Positions 16,164-24,381 of a DNA stretch of 31,352 bases are shown here, in pieces. Position 1 is the first letter of the stretch. Each line of letters opens with the position of its first letter. This DNA comes from a virus. The stretch spans positions 1 to 31,352 of the IMG/VR virus record IMGVR_UViG_3300030385_001449; one strand, written 5' to 3'. Position numbers and translations under genes: made by a program. The notes under the pieces were generated by a model. It was not told where the DNA came from and did no database searches. It saw only the letters and a program-made list of their open reading frames with translations.

Positions 16164-16683
16164 GGAAACAGCATACGTTCAATACGTAGATAATTTTTTT
16201 AGTATTGAAACATTAGAATCATTACAAGAAACACTTATTAATTTAAAATATACCGAAGTAAAAAATGAAGAAGGACAACATTATGGCAAAAGACACACTT
16301 TTCCTCTCCATCAATTTAAAAATGATCCGGTCTTACAACGTATTAAAGAATTCTTTTTTCCTTATACAGATCTAGAACCAATATCTATTCATGCACATTT
16401 ACGCCACAATCAAGGAGAACCTAAAGTACATATCGATACTGATAAAGGAAACATAGCGAATTTTCTTTTCTTTGTTAAGGGAGAACCATTATTAAATAAT
16501 GGAACGGGGTTTTTTATAGGTAGTAAACTTTCCTCACATATAGGATTTGTAGAAAACCGGGCTTTATTTTTTAATGGCAGTAAAATATGGCACACGGACT
16601 TACAGGGATTAGGGGAAAGTTCCCCACGCTATACGTTAAATATTTTTTATAGGCAAAAGGTTTCTAAAGATGCCGGGTTCTAA
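16150..16683 (+). CDS. putative 2OG-Fe(II) oxygenase, 177 aa
   Basis: HxD iron motif VHIDTD with His94 and Asp96, distal His148 in FFNGSKIWHTD, and a 2-oxoglutarate Arg candidate at 160 (SPRYTLNIFYR) give a complete facial triad. The layout resembles the prolyl-hydroxylase-like branch of the superfamily and differs from the previous oxygenase, so this is not a simple recent duplicate. No clear Shine-Dalgarno is seen; translation probably depends on coupling to the upstream gene, with which it overlaps by 14 nt. Confidence 0.82.
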   Translation: MQHNKETAYVQYVDNFFSIETLESLQETLINLKYTEVKNEEGQHYGKRHTFPLHQFKNDPVLQRIKEFFFPYTDLEPISIHAHLRHNQGEPKVHIDTDKGNIANFLFFVKGEPLLNNGTGFFIGSKLSSHIGFVENRALFFNGSKIWHTDLQGLGESSPRYTLNIFYRQKVSKDAGF

Positions 16684-17461
16684 AATATTTATTGGAACTC
16701 CCTGTTATGGAGGAATGCTGACAATTAACTATTTTGAAAGTTGTATTCGATTAATAGAAGAAGCAGCCAAAAAAAAAATAGGATTACAATTTGGTACCAT
16801 TGGAAATGAGTCTTTGATAACGAGGGCTCGTAACACACTAGTTCAATTGTTCATGGATCATTCTGACTATACTCATTTACTTTTTATAGATGCTGATATT
16901 GGATTTAGTGAAAGAACTGTTATGCGAATGTTAGAACTTGATGAAGAAGTAGTGACAGGAGTATATCCACGAAAGACTATTGATTGGACAAAAGTTATAC
17001 GAAAAGTAAAAGAAAAACCTGATATTAAAGAAAATGAATTATTAGCTTCTTCATTACAATATAATCTTAATGTAAAAAATCCAGAACATGTAGAAGTAAA
17101 AAAAGGATTTATAGAAGTCTTAGACGGCGCTACAGGATTTATGTTGATAAAAAGACAGGTCTTTGAAAAAATGGCTAAAGCTTACCCTGAATTAAAATTT
17201 AAATCGGATCAACATTTAAATGATCCCCACGATAAAACATTTAATTATCATGATAATTCAAATTGGAATTATGCTTTTTTTGATACCACGGTTGAACCAG
17301 AGACTAAAAGATACTTGTCAGAGGACTATGCTTTCTGTAGACTATGGCAAAAAATTGGTGGGACCGTATATGCTGACATTACGAGTGGGCTGACGCACTA
17401 TGGGACTTATGCCTTTAAAGGCAATGTAGGTACTCAATTCTTGCCACCGAAGAAGAAATAA
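16670..17461 (+). CDS. GT-A (family 2-like) glycosyltransferase
   Basis: A 263-aa protein with KIFIGTPCYGGM at the N-terminus, ESLITRARNTLVQLFMD, and a DxD metal/nucleotide-sugar motif in HLLFIDADIGF (about 69-79), as in GT-A-fold glycosyltransferases. It lacks membrane segments, so it likely acts in the cytoplasm. Placed among oxygenases, it could add sugar to hydroxylated residues of a virion protein or to another product; this is inference. It overlaps the previous gene by 14 nt. Confidence 0.85.
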   Translation: MPGSKIFIGTPCYGGMLTINYFESCIRLIEEAAKKKIGLQFGTIGNESLITRARNTLVQLFMDHSDYTHLLFIDADIGFSERTVMRMLELDEEVVTGVYPRKTIDWTKVIRKVKEKPDIKENELLASSLQYNLNVKNPEHVEVKKGFIEVLDGATGFMLIKRQVFEKMAKAYPELKFKSDQHLNDPHDKTFNYHDNSNWNYAFFDTTVEPETKRYLSEDYAFCRLWQKIGGTVYADITSGLTHYGTYAFKGNVGTQFLPPKKK

Positions 17462-17477
17462 TTTAGTATGTTGTCTT

Positions 17478-19358
17478 ATGCAATTAACCGATTTAAAATT
17501 TCAACCAGGTGTAGATAAACAAGATTCTCCTTATGCGGCAGGAGATGATCGACGTTATATCGACTCTCAATTAGTAAGGTTTCATTACGGAAAACCTGAA
17601 CGTTGGAGAGGGTGGACATATCTTCCAAACCCTAACGAGACTGTTATTGGCGTGGTCCGTGATACGCATTCCTGGTTTAGTTTAAATGGAACCAGATATC
17701 TTGCTTTAGGAACCGATAGAAAATTATATATATTAGAGGGTAGCGGTCTTTATGATATTACACCTATTCGAGAAACAGCTAGTTTAACAAATCCTTTTAC
17801 GACAGTAAGTGGTAGTCCTATTGTGACTGTAACCGATGCATCGCATGGAGCAATATTAGGCGACTTTGTTACATTTGATGACACTACCACCAACAATGTT
17901 GTGGACGGCATAGAATTTAATAATGAATTTGAAATTACGGAAATTGTTGATGCTGGCTCTTATAAAATAACATATTCTTCTAATGCTACAGGATCAACGG
18001 CTAGTGGTGGGGGATCAGTAACGGCAACTTATCAAATTTCTATTGGACCTGCTACATCTACCTATGGATATGGTTGGGGTGTTTTAACATGGGGATTAAG
18101 TACATGGGGCACCGCTAGGTCTTCATCAAGTGTAACTCTTAATGCTCGTCAATGGTCATTAGATAATTTTGGCGAAGATCTTGTTGCTACTGCTTTAAAT
18201 GGAGGTACTTATCAATGGGATACTTCAGGAGGGGTTGCAACTAGGGCCGTGAGCCTTGGTGTAACAGCCCCGGTAGCTTCTCGTTTTTCTTTAGTATCGT
18301 CCGATACAAGACATTTATTTTTATTTGGAACATGCACTACGGTCACAGATAGCACTACTCAAGATGATTTATTTTTTAGGTTTTCCGATCGTGAAAGTTT
18401 GACGCAGTGGGCACCGAAAGCGACAAATGAAGCGGGATCATTGCGTATTGCTGATGGTTCCCGGATCATAGGAGCAGTAACATCAACAGGTCAAATCCTA
18501 GTATGGACTGATCAATCCTTGCACGGTATTCAATTTGTAGGAACGCCTTTTACATTTGGTCAACGACAACTTGGAGCTAACTGTGGATTGATAGCACAGC
18601 ATGCAGCCATTGATGTGAATGGTAAGGCTTTTTGGATGGGTGATGATGCATTCTATATGTACGATGGTGTAGTTAAAAAAATGCCATGTTCCGTTCAAGA
18701 TTATGTATATGATGATTTAAGTTTCACAAATAAAAATGATATTGCTTGTGGCATTAATCCTGAATTTAATGAAATTATGTGGTATTATCCCTCAGGCAGC
18801 GCTACACAAATTGATAGAGTTGTTGTCTATAATTATTTAGAAAATACTTGGTATACTACAACATTAGGACGTACAAGTTATCTTGGAAATTACACTTTTG
18901 AAGATCCTATAGCTACCCAATATAATGCTGCTTTAGTGGCTAATGCCACTACAAGTACAGGGGTAACAAGTACTCCTTATGGTGTAACAGTAGGAGCTTC
19001 CTATGTATATAATCAAGAGGTGGGCAATAACCAGGCAGACGGAACAGCTTTAACGGCTTCTCTCACAACCGGATCAATTGAAATTGCGGATGGAGATCAA
19101 TTTATGTCAGTGAGCAAATTTGTTCCTGACTTTACTTCCCTAACAAATAATGTAGCCATTACTTTAACATTGGAGGATTATCCTCAATCAACAACAAGTC
19201 AAACCACTACAGGAAATGTTAGTAGCACTACGACTAAACTTGATATAAGAGGAAGAGGACGATCAGTAAAACTAGCTTTTGCCAGTGATACAGTGGGAGA
19301 TACAAACTGGAGATTAGGATCTATGAAACTTCAACTTAGACCGGACGGAAGAAGATAA
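17478..19358 (+). CDS. putative tail protein, P22 gp10 / packaged-DNA stabilisation type
   Basis: A 626-aa beta-rich protein. The N-terminal QLVRFHYGKPERWRGWTYL and the following G-x-R-Y-L-A-L-G-T-D-R-K-L-Y-I pattern (about 72-87) fit the tail-hub proteins of short-tailed phages (P22 gp10, functionally like T7 gp12). The middle has propeller-like repeats (YGWGVLTWGLSTWG, DLVATALNGGTYQWD). It should sit at the portal exit and hold the DNA in. It is placed away from the other connector genes, which lie on the minus strand at 28.6-30.4 kb. Confidence 0.72.
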   Translation: MQLTDLKFQPGVDKQDSPYAAGDDRRYIDSQLVRFHYGKPERWRGWTYLPNPNETVIGVVRDTHSWFSLNGTRYLALGTDRKLYILEGSGLYDITPIRETASLTNPFTTVSGSPIVTVTDASHGAILGDFVTFDDTTTNNVVDGIEFNNEFEITEIVDAGSYKITYSSNATGSTASGGGSVTATYQISIGPATSTYGYGWGVLTWGLSTWGTARSSSSVTLNARQWSLDNFGEDLVATALNGGTYQWDTSGGVATRAVSLGVTAPVASRFSLVSSDTRHLFLFGTCTTVTDSTTQDDLFFRFSDRESLTQWAPKATNEAGSLRIADGSRIIGAVTSTGQILVWTDQSLHGIQFVGTPFTFGQRQLGANCGLIAQHAAIDVNGKAFWMGDDAFYMYDGVVKKMPCSVQDYVYDDLSFTNKNDIACGINPEFNEIMWYYPSGSATQIDRVVVYNYLENTWYTTTLGRTSYLGNYTFEDPIATQYNAALVANATTSTGVTSTPYGVTVGASYVYNQEVGNNQADGTALTASLTTGSIEIADGDQFMSVSKFVPDFTSLTNNVAITLTLEDYPQSTTSQTTTGNVSSTTTKLDIRGRGRSVKLAFASDTVGDTNWRLGSMKLQLRPDGRR

Positions 19359-19525
19359 TGGCTAAAATAACAATTACACGTTTCCCTAACGCCACACCTC
19401 AATATGAACCAAGTCAATTTGATCAAATGATTCGTTTACTCGAACAATTAATTTTAAATTTAAATACTTCTTATTCTCAAGATATAGAAGATAAATCTGC
19501 GGGAAGGAGCTGGTACCTTGGCTGA
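19358..19525 (+). CDS. small virion-associated or hypothetical protein, 55 aa
   Basis: ATG 19358 shares its A with the upstream TAA (TAATG). The product, starting MAKITITRFPNATPQYEPSQ, has a helical FDQMIRLLEQLILNLN segment and ends SAGRSWYLG. It overlaps the next gene by 8 nt. Sitting between two structural genes, it may be a small tail or head accessory protein; no family is recognised. Confidence 0.6.
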   Translation: MAKITITRFPNATPQYEPSQFDQMIRLLEQLILNLNTSYSQDIEDKSAGRSWYLG

Positions 19526-19892
19526 TACCTTTAAAAACACTGGTGTAGATATGACCACTACCGGTCCAACAACCATTTACACGGTTCCGACAGCAGCTCC
19601 TGGTATTACAGGAACTCCTCCTATTTTTCCAACCACGGGGGTAGTCAAGTCCATTATTGTGTGCAATGATTCAGCAAACACCACCGAGTATACCATAGAA
19701 TGGACGGACAGCAGTGCTTCGGCAACCTATAAAATTACTAATGATAAGACTATTGCTACCGATACGACCTATGAAGTTTTATTACAGCCTCTGGTTCTGG
19801 AGGAATCAGACCTCATTAAAATTACAGCAAATGCAGCCAATCAAATTCATATTACTTTAAGCGTGCTGGAAATAACAAAAGGGGATTTGTAA
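19518..19892 (+). CDS. small beta-sandwich virion protein, 124 aa, TTG start
   Basis: Thr/Ile/Val-rich, with alternating strands throughout (TTIYTVPTAAP, VVKSIIVCNDSA, TYEVLLQPLVLEESD, IKITANAANQIHITLSVLEI). The pattern resembles small decoration or fibre proteins of marine phages. The start is TTG 19518, supported by AAGGAG (19503-19508) at 9 nt; the next ATG (19548) would cut off the first ten residues. Its TAA ends at 19892, which is also the first base of the next, unusual gene. Confidence 0.7.
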   Translation: MADTFKNTGVDMTTTGPTTIYTVPTAAPGITGTPPIFPTTGVVKSIIVCNDSANTTEYTIEWTDSSASATYKITNDKTIATDTTYEVLLQPLVLEESDLIKITANAANQIHITLSVLEITKGDL

Positions 19893-20485
19893 TCGACCTT
19901 CATTCTTTATTTATTACTCCTATCTTTTCTATAAATTTAGCAGGCTATGAAAATCTTACTGAAGTTATAAAAAATATTCAAGAGAAAGACCCTACAAGTA
20001 TTAAAGGAAAAAGTACGGATGGTGGTTGGCATAGCCATGATTTTTTACATGAAGATAAGAAATTTGCTAAAATAAAAACAGAGATAATTGAAATGACGAA
20101 AGAGACAATGAGTCACTTATTCATCATAGATCAAATAGTCCCTGTAATTACGGGTATGTGGGCCGTGGTCAATGGTCCAGGAAGCAGTAATCGTTTACAT
20201 AGTCACCCCTATAATAATATGTCTGGGGTCTTTTATCTACAAGTGCCTAAAGATAGTGGGGCTCTTGTTTTTCATGATCCTCGTCCTCAAAGCGAAGTTC
20301 TAGCTCCTCCTAAAAAACCAGGGGAAAGCATCCACACCTCTTCTCGAGTTTCTTGGAAACCTAAGCAAAATGATATATTGTTTTTCCCCTCATGGCTTAC
20401 TCATGAAGTAGAGAAAAATAATTCACAAGAAGAAAGAATTGTGATAAGTTTTAATATTGAATTAAAAAGGAGAAACAATGGCTAA
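19892..20485 (+). CDS. putative 2OG-Fe(II) oxygenase with apparent AUC start
   Basis: Residues encoded from ATG 20093 (130 aa) hold the catalytic core: RLHSHPYNNMSGVFYLQVP (His103/His105), ILFFPSWLTHEV (His171) and EERIVISFN (Arg182), as in TIGR02466-type oxygenases. The same frame runs on upstream with family-like N-terminal sequence (LHSLFITPIFSINL, DGGWHSHDFL) to 19892 but has no ATG, GTG or TTG. The upstream stop reads TAATC where sister junctions read TAATG, and AAAGGGGA lies 6-7 nt before ATC. Either AUC is used as a start or the start has been lost and a truncated protein is made from 20093. Numbering here assumes AUC as residue 1 (197 aa). Confidence 0.7.
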   Translation: MDLHSLFITPIFSINLAGYENLTEVIKNIQEKDPTSIKGKSTDGGWHSHDFLHEDKKFAKIKTEIIEMTKETMSHLFIIDQIVPVITGMWAVVNGPGSSNRLHSHPYNNMSGVFYLQVPKDSGALVFHDPRPQSEVLAPPKKPGESIHTSSRVSWKPKQNDILFFPSWLTHEVEKNNSQEERIVISFNIELKRRNNG

Positions 20486-20735
20486 AATCATAGAAGAAGC
20501 AAAAGTCTTGGGGGAAATTGATGCTGGTGATGGTCGTATGGTTCCTCATATAAGATGTCGTTCAGAGACTACAATTACTAATACAGAAACAAATCAAGAA
20601 TATGATTCAGAGGAACACGCTACTAATGATGTAGCTGATCCTGGAACAGAAACGAAAGAAGAACACATTAGACGTGATGTAGAAATATTTGCTCCATCAC
20701 TGGCGGATATGGTAGGGGAAGTTCCTAAAGATTAA
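20478..20735 (+). CDS. small conserved phage protein, 85 aa
   Basis: An acidic protein with LGEIDAGDGRMVPHIRCRSE, TITNTETNQEYDSEEHA and a C-terminal RRDVEIFAPSLADM. I recall the arrangement from marine phage structural regions, where the function is unknown (not verified). A strong ribosome site (AAGGAG, 20467-20472) lies 5 nt before the ATG. The start overlaps the oxygenase gene by 8 nt; the stop overlaps a convergent gene by 4 nt. Confidence 0.7.
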   Translation: MAKIIEEAKVLGEIDAGDGRMVPHIRCRSETTITNTETNQEYDSEEHATNDVADPGTETKEEHIRRDVEIFAPSLADMVGEVPKD

Positions 20736-20971
20736 GCACTACAGCATTCAGATTCAGCCTCATTACCATCTACGTTTAAACTTATATTTTTTTCTTCGTC
20801 AGTTAAGGATCGTATGACAGAAGAATTCTCACACCCGCACCCATTCTTATGATCTTTTAATTCTTTCTCTAGTCTTAAATTATCTCTCTCCGTAGCTAAT
20901 AAACGTTCGTGATAGCGGCTCACCTTGTCAGCGAGGACAGCTATAGCCTTCAATACTTCCTGATTTTCCAT
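20732..20971 (-). CDS. isolated coiled-coil Cys-rich protein, 79 aa
   Basis: The N-terminal two thirds form a strong helical/coiled-coil segment (LADKVSRYHERLLATERDNL). The C-terminal part carries cysteines as GCGC and ECCSA, suggesting metal binding or disulfides. The start at 20971 is supported by AGGAG six nt upstream; a longer frame to 21034 has no such site. It is the only minus-strand gene between two plus-strand blocks and overlaps the neighbouring convergent gene by 4 nt. It may be a moron-like insertion or a regulator; no family is recognised. Confidence 0.65.
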   Translation of the reverse strand: MENQEVLKAIAVLADKVSRYHERLLATERDNLRLEKELKDHKNGCGCENSSVIRSLTDEEKNISLNVDGNEAESECCSA

Positions 20972-21076
20972 TTTTTTCTCCTGATTTAAATTTTTGGGTG
21001 AGAACCAATTTAACCATATTTCGTTCCAAAGCAATAGAACTTTTTAAAATTGTTTTCTTGACAAGGAAATTGTGAT

Positions 21077-21721
21077 ATGGAAGGAACAGAAAAAAGAATG
21101 ACACACATAGACAAAACAACCATTTTTACAGAGGAGGTATATTCTTTTACGATGCCCAATCACGAAAAATGGAGTAAAAAAATTAAGGATATAATACTCG
21201 TAGAAAACAATAAAGAACTACATGGGCACACAACAATTCCCGAAGAGGCCTGTAACGTTAAAGCTAGAAGAACAGCATGGGACTCCCATTTTCGGTATCC
21301 TTCCATAGGATCCTTAACTCACGAATTAGCAGGGATTTTAGGGGGTTTGATTGAAAGAGAAAATTTTGATGCGCCTAATCTAAGAGTACAGGACTCCTGG
21401 ATTAATTGGTATGAAAAAAATAACCACACAGTTCCCCACCATCATGGAAATCACTTATCTGTAGTCTATTTTGTAGACGTGGAAGATTCAAAGGCAGATT
21501 TTTTATTTTTAAGGCAGGATAGGTTTCAACTAGTAAAAAAAGAAGGGAATAAGACACTTCATAACAATATTAAATCCGTGGAAGTGAAAAACGGAAGTGT
21601 ACTGGTATTTAATGGAAGTTTAACGCATGCCGTCACTGCTAACTTATCAGACAGTACTCGCATAACTTTCGCTGTAAATTATGCAGTAGAGTACTATGAT
21701 GAAAAAAGAAACGATTATTAA
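21077..21721 (+). CDS. putative 2OG-Fe(II) oxygenase, 214 aa
   Basis: DSWINWYEKNNHTVPHHHGN (106-125) gives the His cluster 121-123, VLVFNGSLTHAV gives distal His184, and STRITFAVNY gives Arg195. This is the arrangement seen in putative 2OG oxygenases of the TIGR02466/PF13759 kind. It shares the DSWIN motif with the 22549 gene and the WIN motif with the 23088 gene, so these three look like paralogues. It is the first gene of the second modification block. ATG 21077 is preceded by AAGGA; ATG 21098 is an alternative start. Confidence 0.82.
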   Translation: MEGTEKRMTHIDKTTIFTEEVYSFTMPNHEKWSKKIKDIILVENNKELHGHTTIPEEACNVKARRTAWDSHFRYPSIGSLTHELAGILGGLIERENFDAPNLRVQDSWINWYEKNNHTVPHHHGNHLSVVYFVDVEDSKADFLFLRQDRFQLVKKEGNKTLHNNIKSVEVKNGSVLVFNGSLTHAVTANLSDSTRITFAVNYAVEYYDEKRNDY

Positions 21722-22562
21722 AATGAAACCAAACCTTCATTGTATAGAGGGAGGGGTGGGAAAACATCTACAGTTCACGGCTCTCTTTGAAGAACTTGTA
21801 AATAAATATAATCACCAGTTAGTAATCAGTTCGGGTTATCCTGAACTGTTTAATTTTTGTCCTCAAGTAGCAGATTCTAGATTCAGGAATGATAGCTTTC
21901 TTGATAGTTGCCACCCCTTTTATAGTAAATACGATAATATTTTTTTCCACGATCCTTATAGAAGTTCCTTTTTAAAAGGTGAAACTCATGTTGTGGAAGA
22001 ATGGGCCAATCAATATGAAATAAGTGTTAATGATTTAAGACCCTCATTCGACATCAATAAAAGAAAAGAGAAAATGCTGTTGCCTCATATAAAGGGATTA
22101 AATGACTTTATTCTATTACAATTTACGGGAGGCCAGGGGATAGAAGGAAATACATATGATTTTTCTAATGCCGGCAGAAACTATAATCATGGTCAGGAAC
22201 TTATTTATCTCTTAAAGGAAAAATTTCCCGCGCATATTATTATTGTTTTCAGTCATTCTAATGAAAGGGAAGAATTTGTGGGGGAAACTAAATTTAATGA
22301 TCAAGAAGGAGTTCCTCTCTTTAAAACCAGAGAAGATTTTATGATTCTAGCCAAACACTGTAGTTTTTTTATTGCCATAGACAGTGCCTTGCACCATATG
22401 GGATCTAATAGACAATTTGGCAAGAGGGGGATTGTTCTGTGGGGAGCAACTTCTCCAGATAGATTTGGATACAAAGAAAATATAAACATGAAGTCTGAGT
22501 ATCCTTACTGTGTACAAATATCCCCTGAAAAAATAATGGATAAAACAGATGACATTAAATAA
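21696..22562 (+). CDS. GT-B, family 9-like glycosyltransferase
   Basis: IEGGVGKHLQFTALFEEL near the N-terminus resembles the acceptor-side loop of heptosyltransferase-like enzymes. FFIAIDSALHHMGSNRQFG then IVLWGATSPDRFGY (residues about 225-258) matches the GT9 nucleotide-sugar site (D-S/T-x-x-H-x-x-x with a following G-x-T-x-P). GT9 enzymes transfer heptose or related sugars, typically to lipopolysaccharide core. Here it is embedded among oxygenases. The start is uncertain: ATG 21696 or 21699 overlaps the previous gene, while ATG 21723 would follow its stop by one base and better match the family's N-terminus. Confidence 0.75.
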   Translation: MMKKETIIKMKPNLHCIEGGVGKHLQFTALFEELVNKYNHQLVISSGYPELFNFCPQVADSRFRNDSFLDSCHPFYSKYDNIFFHDPYRSSFLKGETHVVEEWANQYEISVNDLRPSFDINKRKEKMLLPHIKGLNDFILLQFTGGQGIEGNTYDFSNAGRNYNHGQELIYLLKEKFPAHIIIVFSHSNEREEFVGETKFNDQEGVPLFKTREDFMILAKHCSFFIAIDSALHHMGSNRQFGKRGIVLWGATSPDRFGYKENINMKSEYPYCVQISPEKIMDKTDDIK

Positions 22563-23091
22563 CGAAATAGAGGAAATAGTTTTAAAAAAAATAAGTGTAT
22601 ATTCTACATCCATAGAGAATATCCACCTTTTAGAGACAGTAGCTTCTTTCATTGAAACCAATAAACATAAATTTACTGAAAGAACCTGGAACTGCAATAG
22701 TCAAACTTCTGTAAAAATATCTAAGAATATTTTATACGATATAGAAGAATTTAATTATTTAACTGCCGAGTTAGAAAAAATTATAAAAAGGTTTTTATAT
22801 AAAGTTTTTAATAAAAATATTCCTTTTATGATTGTTGATTCTTGGATTAATGTTTTAGGAGAAAACGGTTATCAAGAACCACATATACACGGGGATGTTA
22901 TATCAGGGGTTTTATATTTAACTGAAGATAATTCAGAGATTGAATTTATTGTTTATCCCGAAGACCAAAGAAAAAAAGTAATTCCCAAAAAAGGTGATGT
23001 TTTATTGTTTGACGGAACCACCTATCATAGGGTGGTAGAATCAAAACACGAAAGAATGTCACTGGCTTTTAACTTTAGGACATTAAAATGA
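22549..23091 (+). CDS. putative 2OG-Fe(II) oxygenase, 180 aa
   Basis: Carries DSWINVLGENGYQEPHIHGD (97-116) with His112/His114 (Asp116 nearby), VISGVLYL, GDVLLFDGTTYHRV with distal His160, and HERMSLAFNF with Arg169. The core is typical of the putative oxygenases described for the neighbouring genes and shares DSWIN with the 21077 protein. It overlaps the glycosyltransferase by 14 nt and joins the next gene through an ATGA overlap. Confidence 0.83.
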   Translation: MTLNNEIEEIVLKKISVYSTSIENIHLLETVASFIETNKHKFTERTWNCNSQTSVKISKNILYDIEEFNYLTAELEKIIKRFLYKVFNKNIPFMIVDSWINVLGENGYQEPHIHGDVISGVLYLTEDNSEIEFIVYPEDQRKKVIPKKGDVLLFDGTTYHRVVESKHERMSLAFNFRTLK

Positions 23092-23702
23092 AAAAATTGC
23101 AAATTATATCTGGGAGATTTGTAAATAAGTATTTTATATCCAAGAAATGCGTAAATGATTTAAATAAAAAATATGAAAAAATAAAAATTAATTTAGGTTC
23201 TTTCGGTCCTAAATTGGCAGGACGATTAGAGTCCGAACTGCAATTTACAGCTTCTCTTCAATCCACAGCTGCGTATAAACAAATTGTCAAGTGTATTGAA
23301 GATTATATGAAGGATCAATCACGATTCTTTATTATTTCAGATGGGCCTAGAAATATTGAAATAATTAGTTGCTGGATCAATGATATGGTTATGGGGGAAT
23401 ATAATCCTCCCCATATACACCATGACGGAAATGGGTGGTCTACAGTTTTGTTTCTTAAAATCCCTGAATTTATAAATGACGCCAAAGATCCCCATAAATT
23501 TAAAGATGGTCAATTGGGATTTATTGGTGTTAATGGATCAACATCGTACTATCATACCCCTAAAGTTGGTGATTTTTACATCTTTGAAGCAAGACACCAA
23601 CATTTTGTATTGCCTTTTAAAACAAAAACTCAAGGTGAAATTAGAAGGTCCATGTCTTTTAACTTTATACTTGTCGATCCCAAAGAGAAAAAAAATGTTT
23701 AA
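23088..23702 (+). CDS. putative 2OG-Fe(II) oxygenase, 204 aa
   Basis: CWINDMVMGEYNPPHIHHDG (95-114) gives His109/His111 plus a possible HxD (His111/Asp113), KVGDFYIFEARHQHFVLPF gives distal His170 or His172, and IRRSMSFNFIL gives Arg186/187. An insertion (about 125-158) separates the two halves of the core compared with the 22549 protein, so substrate specificity probably differs. Its start is coupled by ATGA to the upstream gene and its 3' end overlaps the next gene by 8 nt. Confidence 0.82.
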   Translation: MKKLQIISGRFVNKYFISKKCVNDLNKKYEKIKINLGSFGPKLAGRLESELQFTASLQSTAAYKQIVKCIEDYMKDQSRFFIISDGPRNIEIISCWINDMVMGEYNPPHIHHDGNGWSTVLFLKIPEFINDAKDPHKFKDGQLGFIGVNGSTSYYHTPKVGDFYIFEARHQHFVLPFKTKTQGEIRRSMSFNFILVDPKEKKNV

Positions 23703-24381
23703 TAAAAAAATAACATTTTGTGCAATCAATAAAGAGATGTTGGATGTTTGGCCACATCCTCTTCCCGCTTCCCGATTCATTCCCGAAGAATATAAAAAAT
23801 TACCTAGATTCACCGATGACAATCAACACAGGCCAACTTTAAAAACTTGCATGCCTTTTTTAGATTCAATGACAGCGGGCTACATTATTCCTTTTGATCA
23901 AGATTATCTAGTAGATCCCGTGGAAAAGGATTTTAGCGTTGTTCCCGCTAATAAAGAACAAAGTGACTTTGGATTTCATAATAAGACACAATTACCAAAA
24001 GAATGGCACAAGAAAACAGGAGAGAATGCAGGTAAATTTCACAACAAATGGTTAATAAAAACTCCCCCAGGATACAGTTGCTTATTTATAAAACCTCTAA
24101 ATAGACTAGAGGAACGATTTGAAATTATAGCGGGTATTGTGGATACCGATACATACATAAATACTATTAATTTTCCTTTTATTTTAAGAAAAAGAGAGAA
24201 ACAGTTTCTAATAAAAAAAGGGGAAGCCATGGTTCAGGTCATTCCTTTTAAAAGAGAATCATGGACAATGTGGAGTGGTTTTTATTTAGAAAAACTTCAT
24301 TCCAAAACCATTAGTTTATTACAAAGTGAATGGGTAGATAAGTATAAAAAAATGTTTTGGCATAAAAAAAGTTTTAAATGA
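23695..24381 (+). CDS. DUF6065-like protein, 228 aa
   Basis: Contains TPPGYSCLFIKPLNRLEERF, IVDTDTYINTINFPFILRK and GEAMVQVIPFKRESW, which match the pattern I associate with DUF6065, a family of unknown activity. The N-terminus has WPHPLPASRFIPEEYKKLP. ATG 23695 lies after AAAGAGAA and overlaps the previous stop; the longer open frame back to 23476 only shadows the upstream oxygenase. It lacks an obvious HxD triad. Its place between two oxygenases suggests a substrate-binding or partner role in the same pathway (inference). Confidence 0.75.
   Translation: MFNKKITFCAINKEMLDVWPHPLPASRFIPEEYKKLPRFTDDNQHRPTLKTCMPFLDSMTAGYIIPFDQDYLVDPVEKDFSVVPANKEQSDFGFHNKTQLPKEWHKKTGENAGKFHNKWLIKTPPGYSCLFIKPLNRLEERFEIIAGIVDTDTYINTINFPFILRKREKQFLIKKGEAMVQVIPFKRESWTMWSGFYLEKLHSKTISLLQSEWVDKYKKMFWHKKSFK

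Noticed and set aside
21058-21063. Perfect TTGACA upstream of the 21077 oxygenase gene as a promoter
   Set aside because: No acceptable -10 box lies 15-19 nt downstream; that distance already falls inside the coding sequence.
23476-23694. Upstream extension of the DUF6065-like frame
   Set aside because: It only shadows the 23088 oxygenase gene in another frame; ATG 23695 has a ribosome site and starts the recognisable protein.
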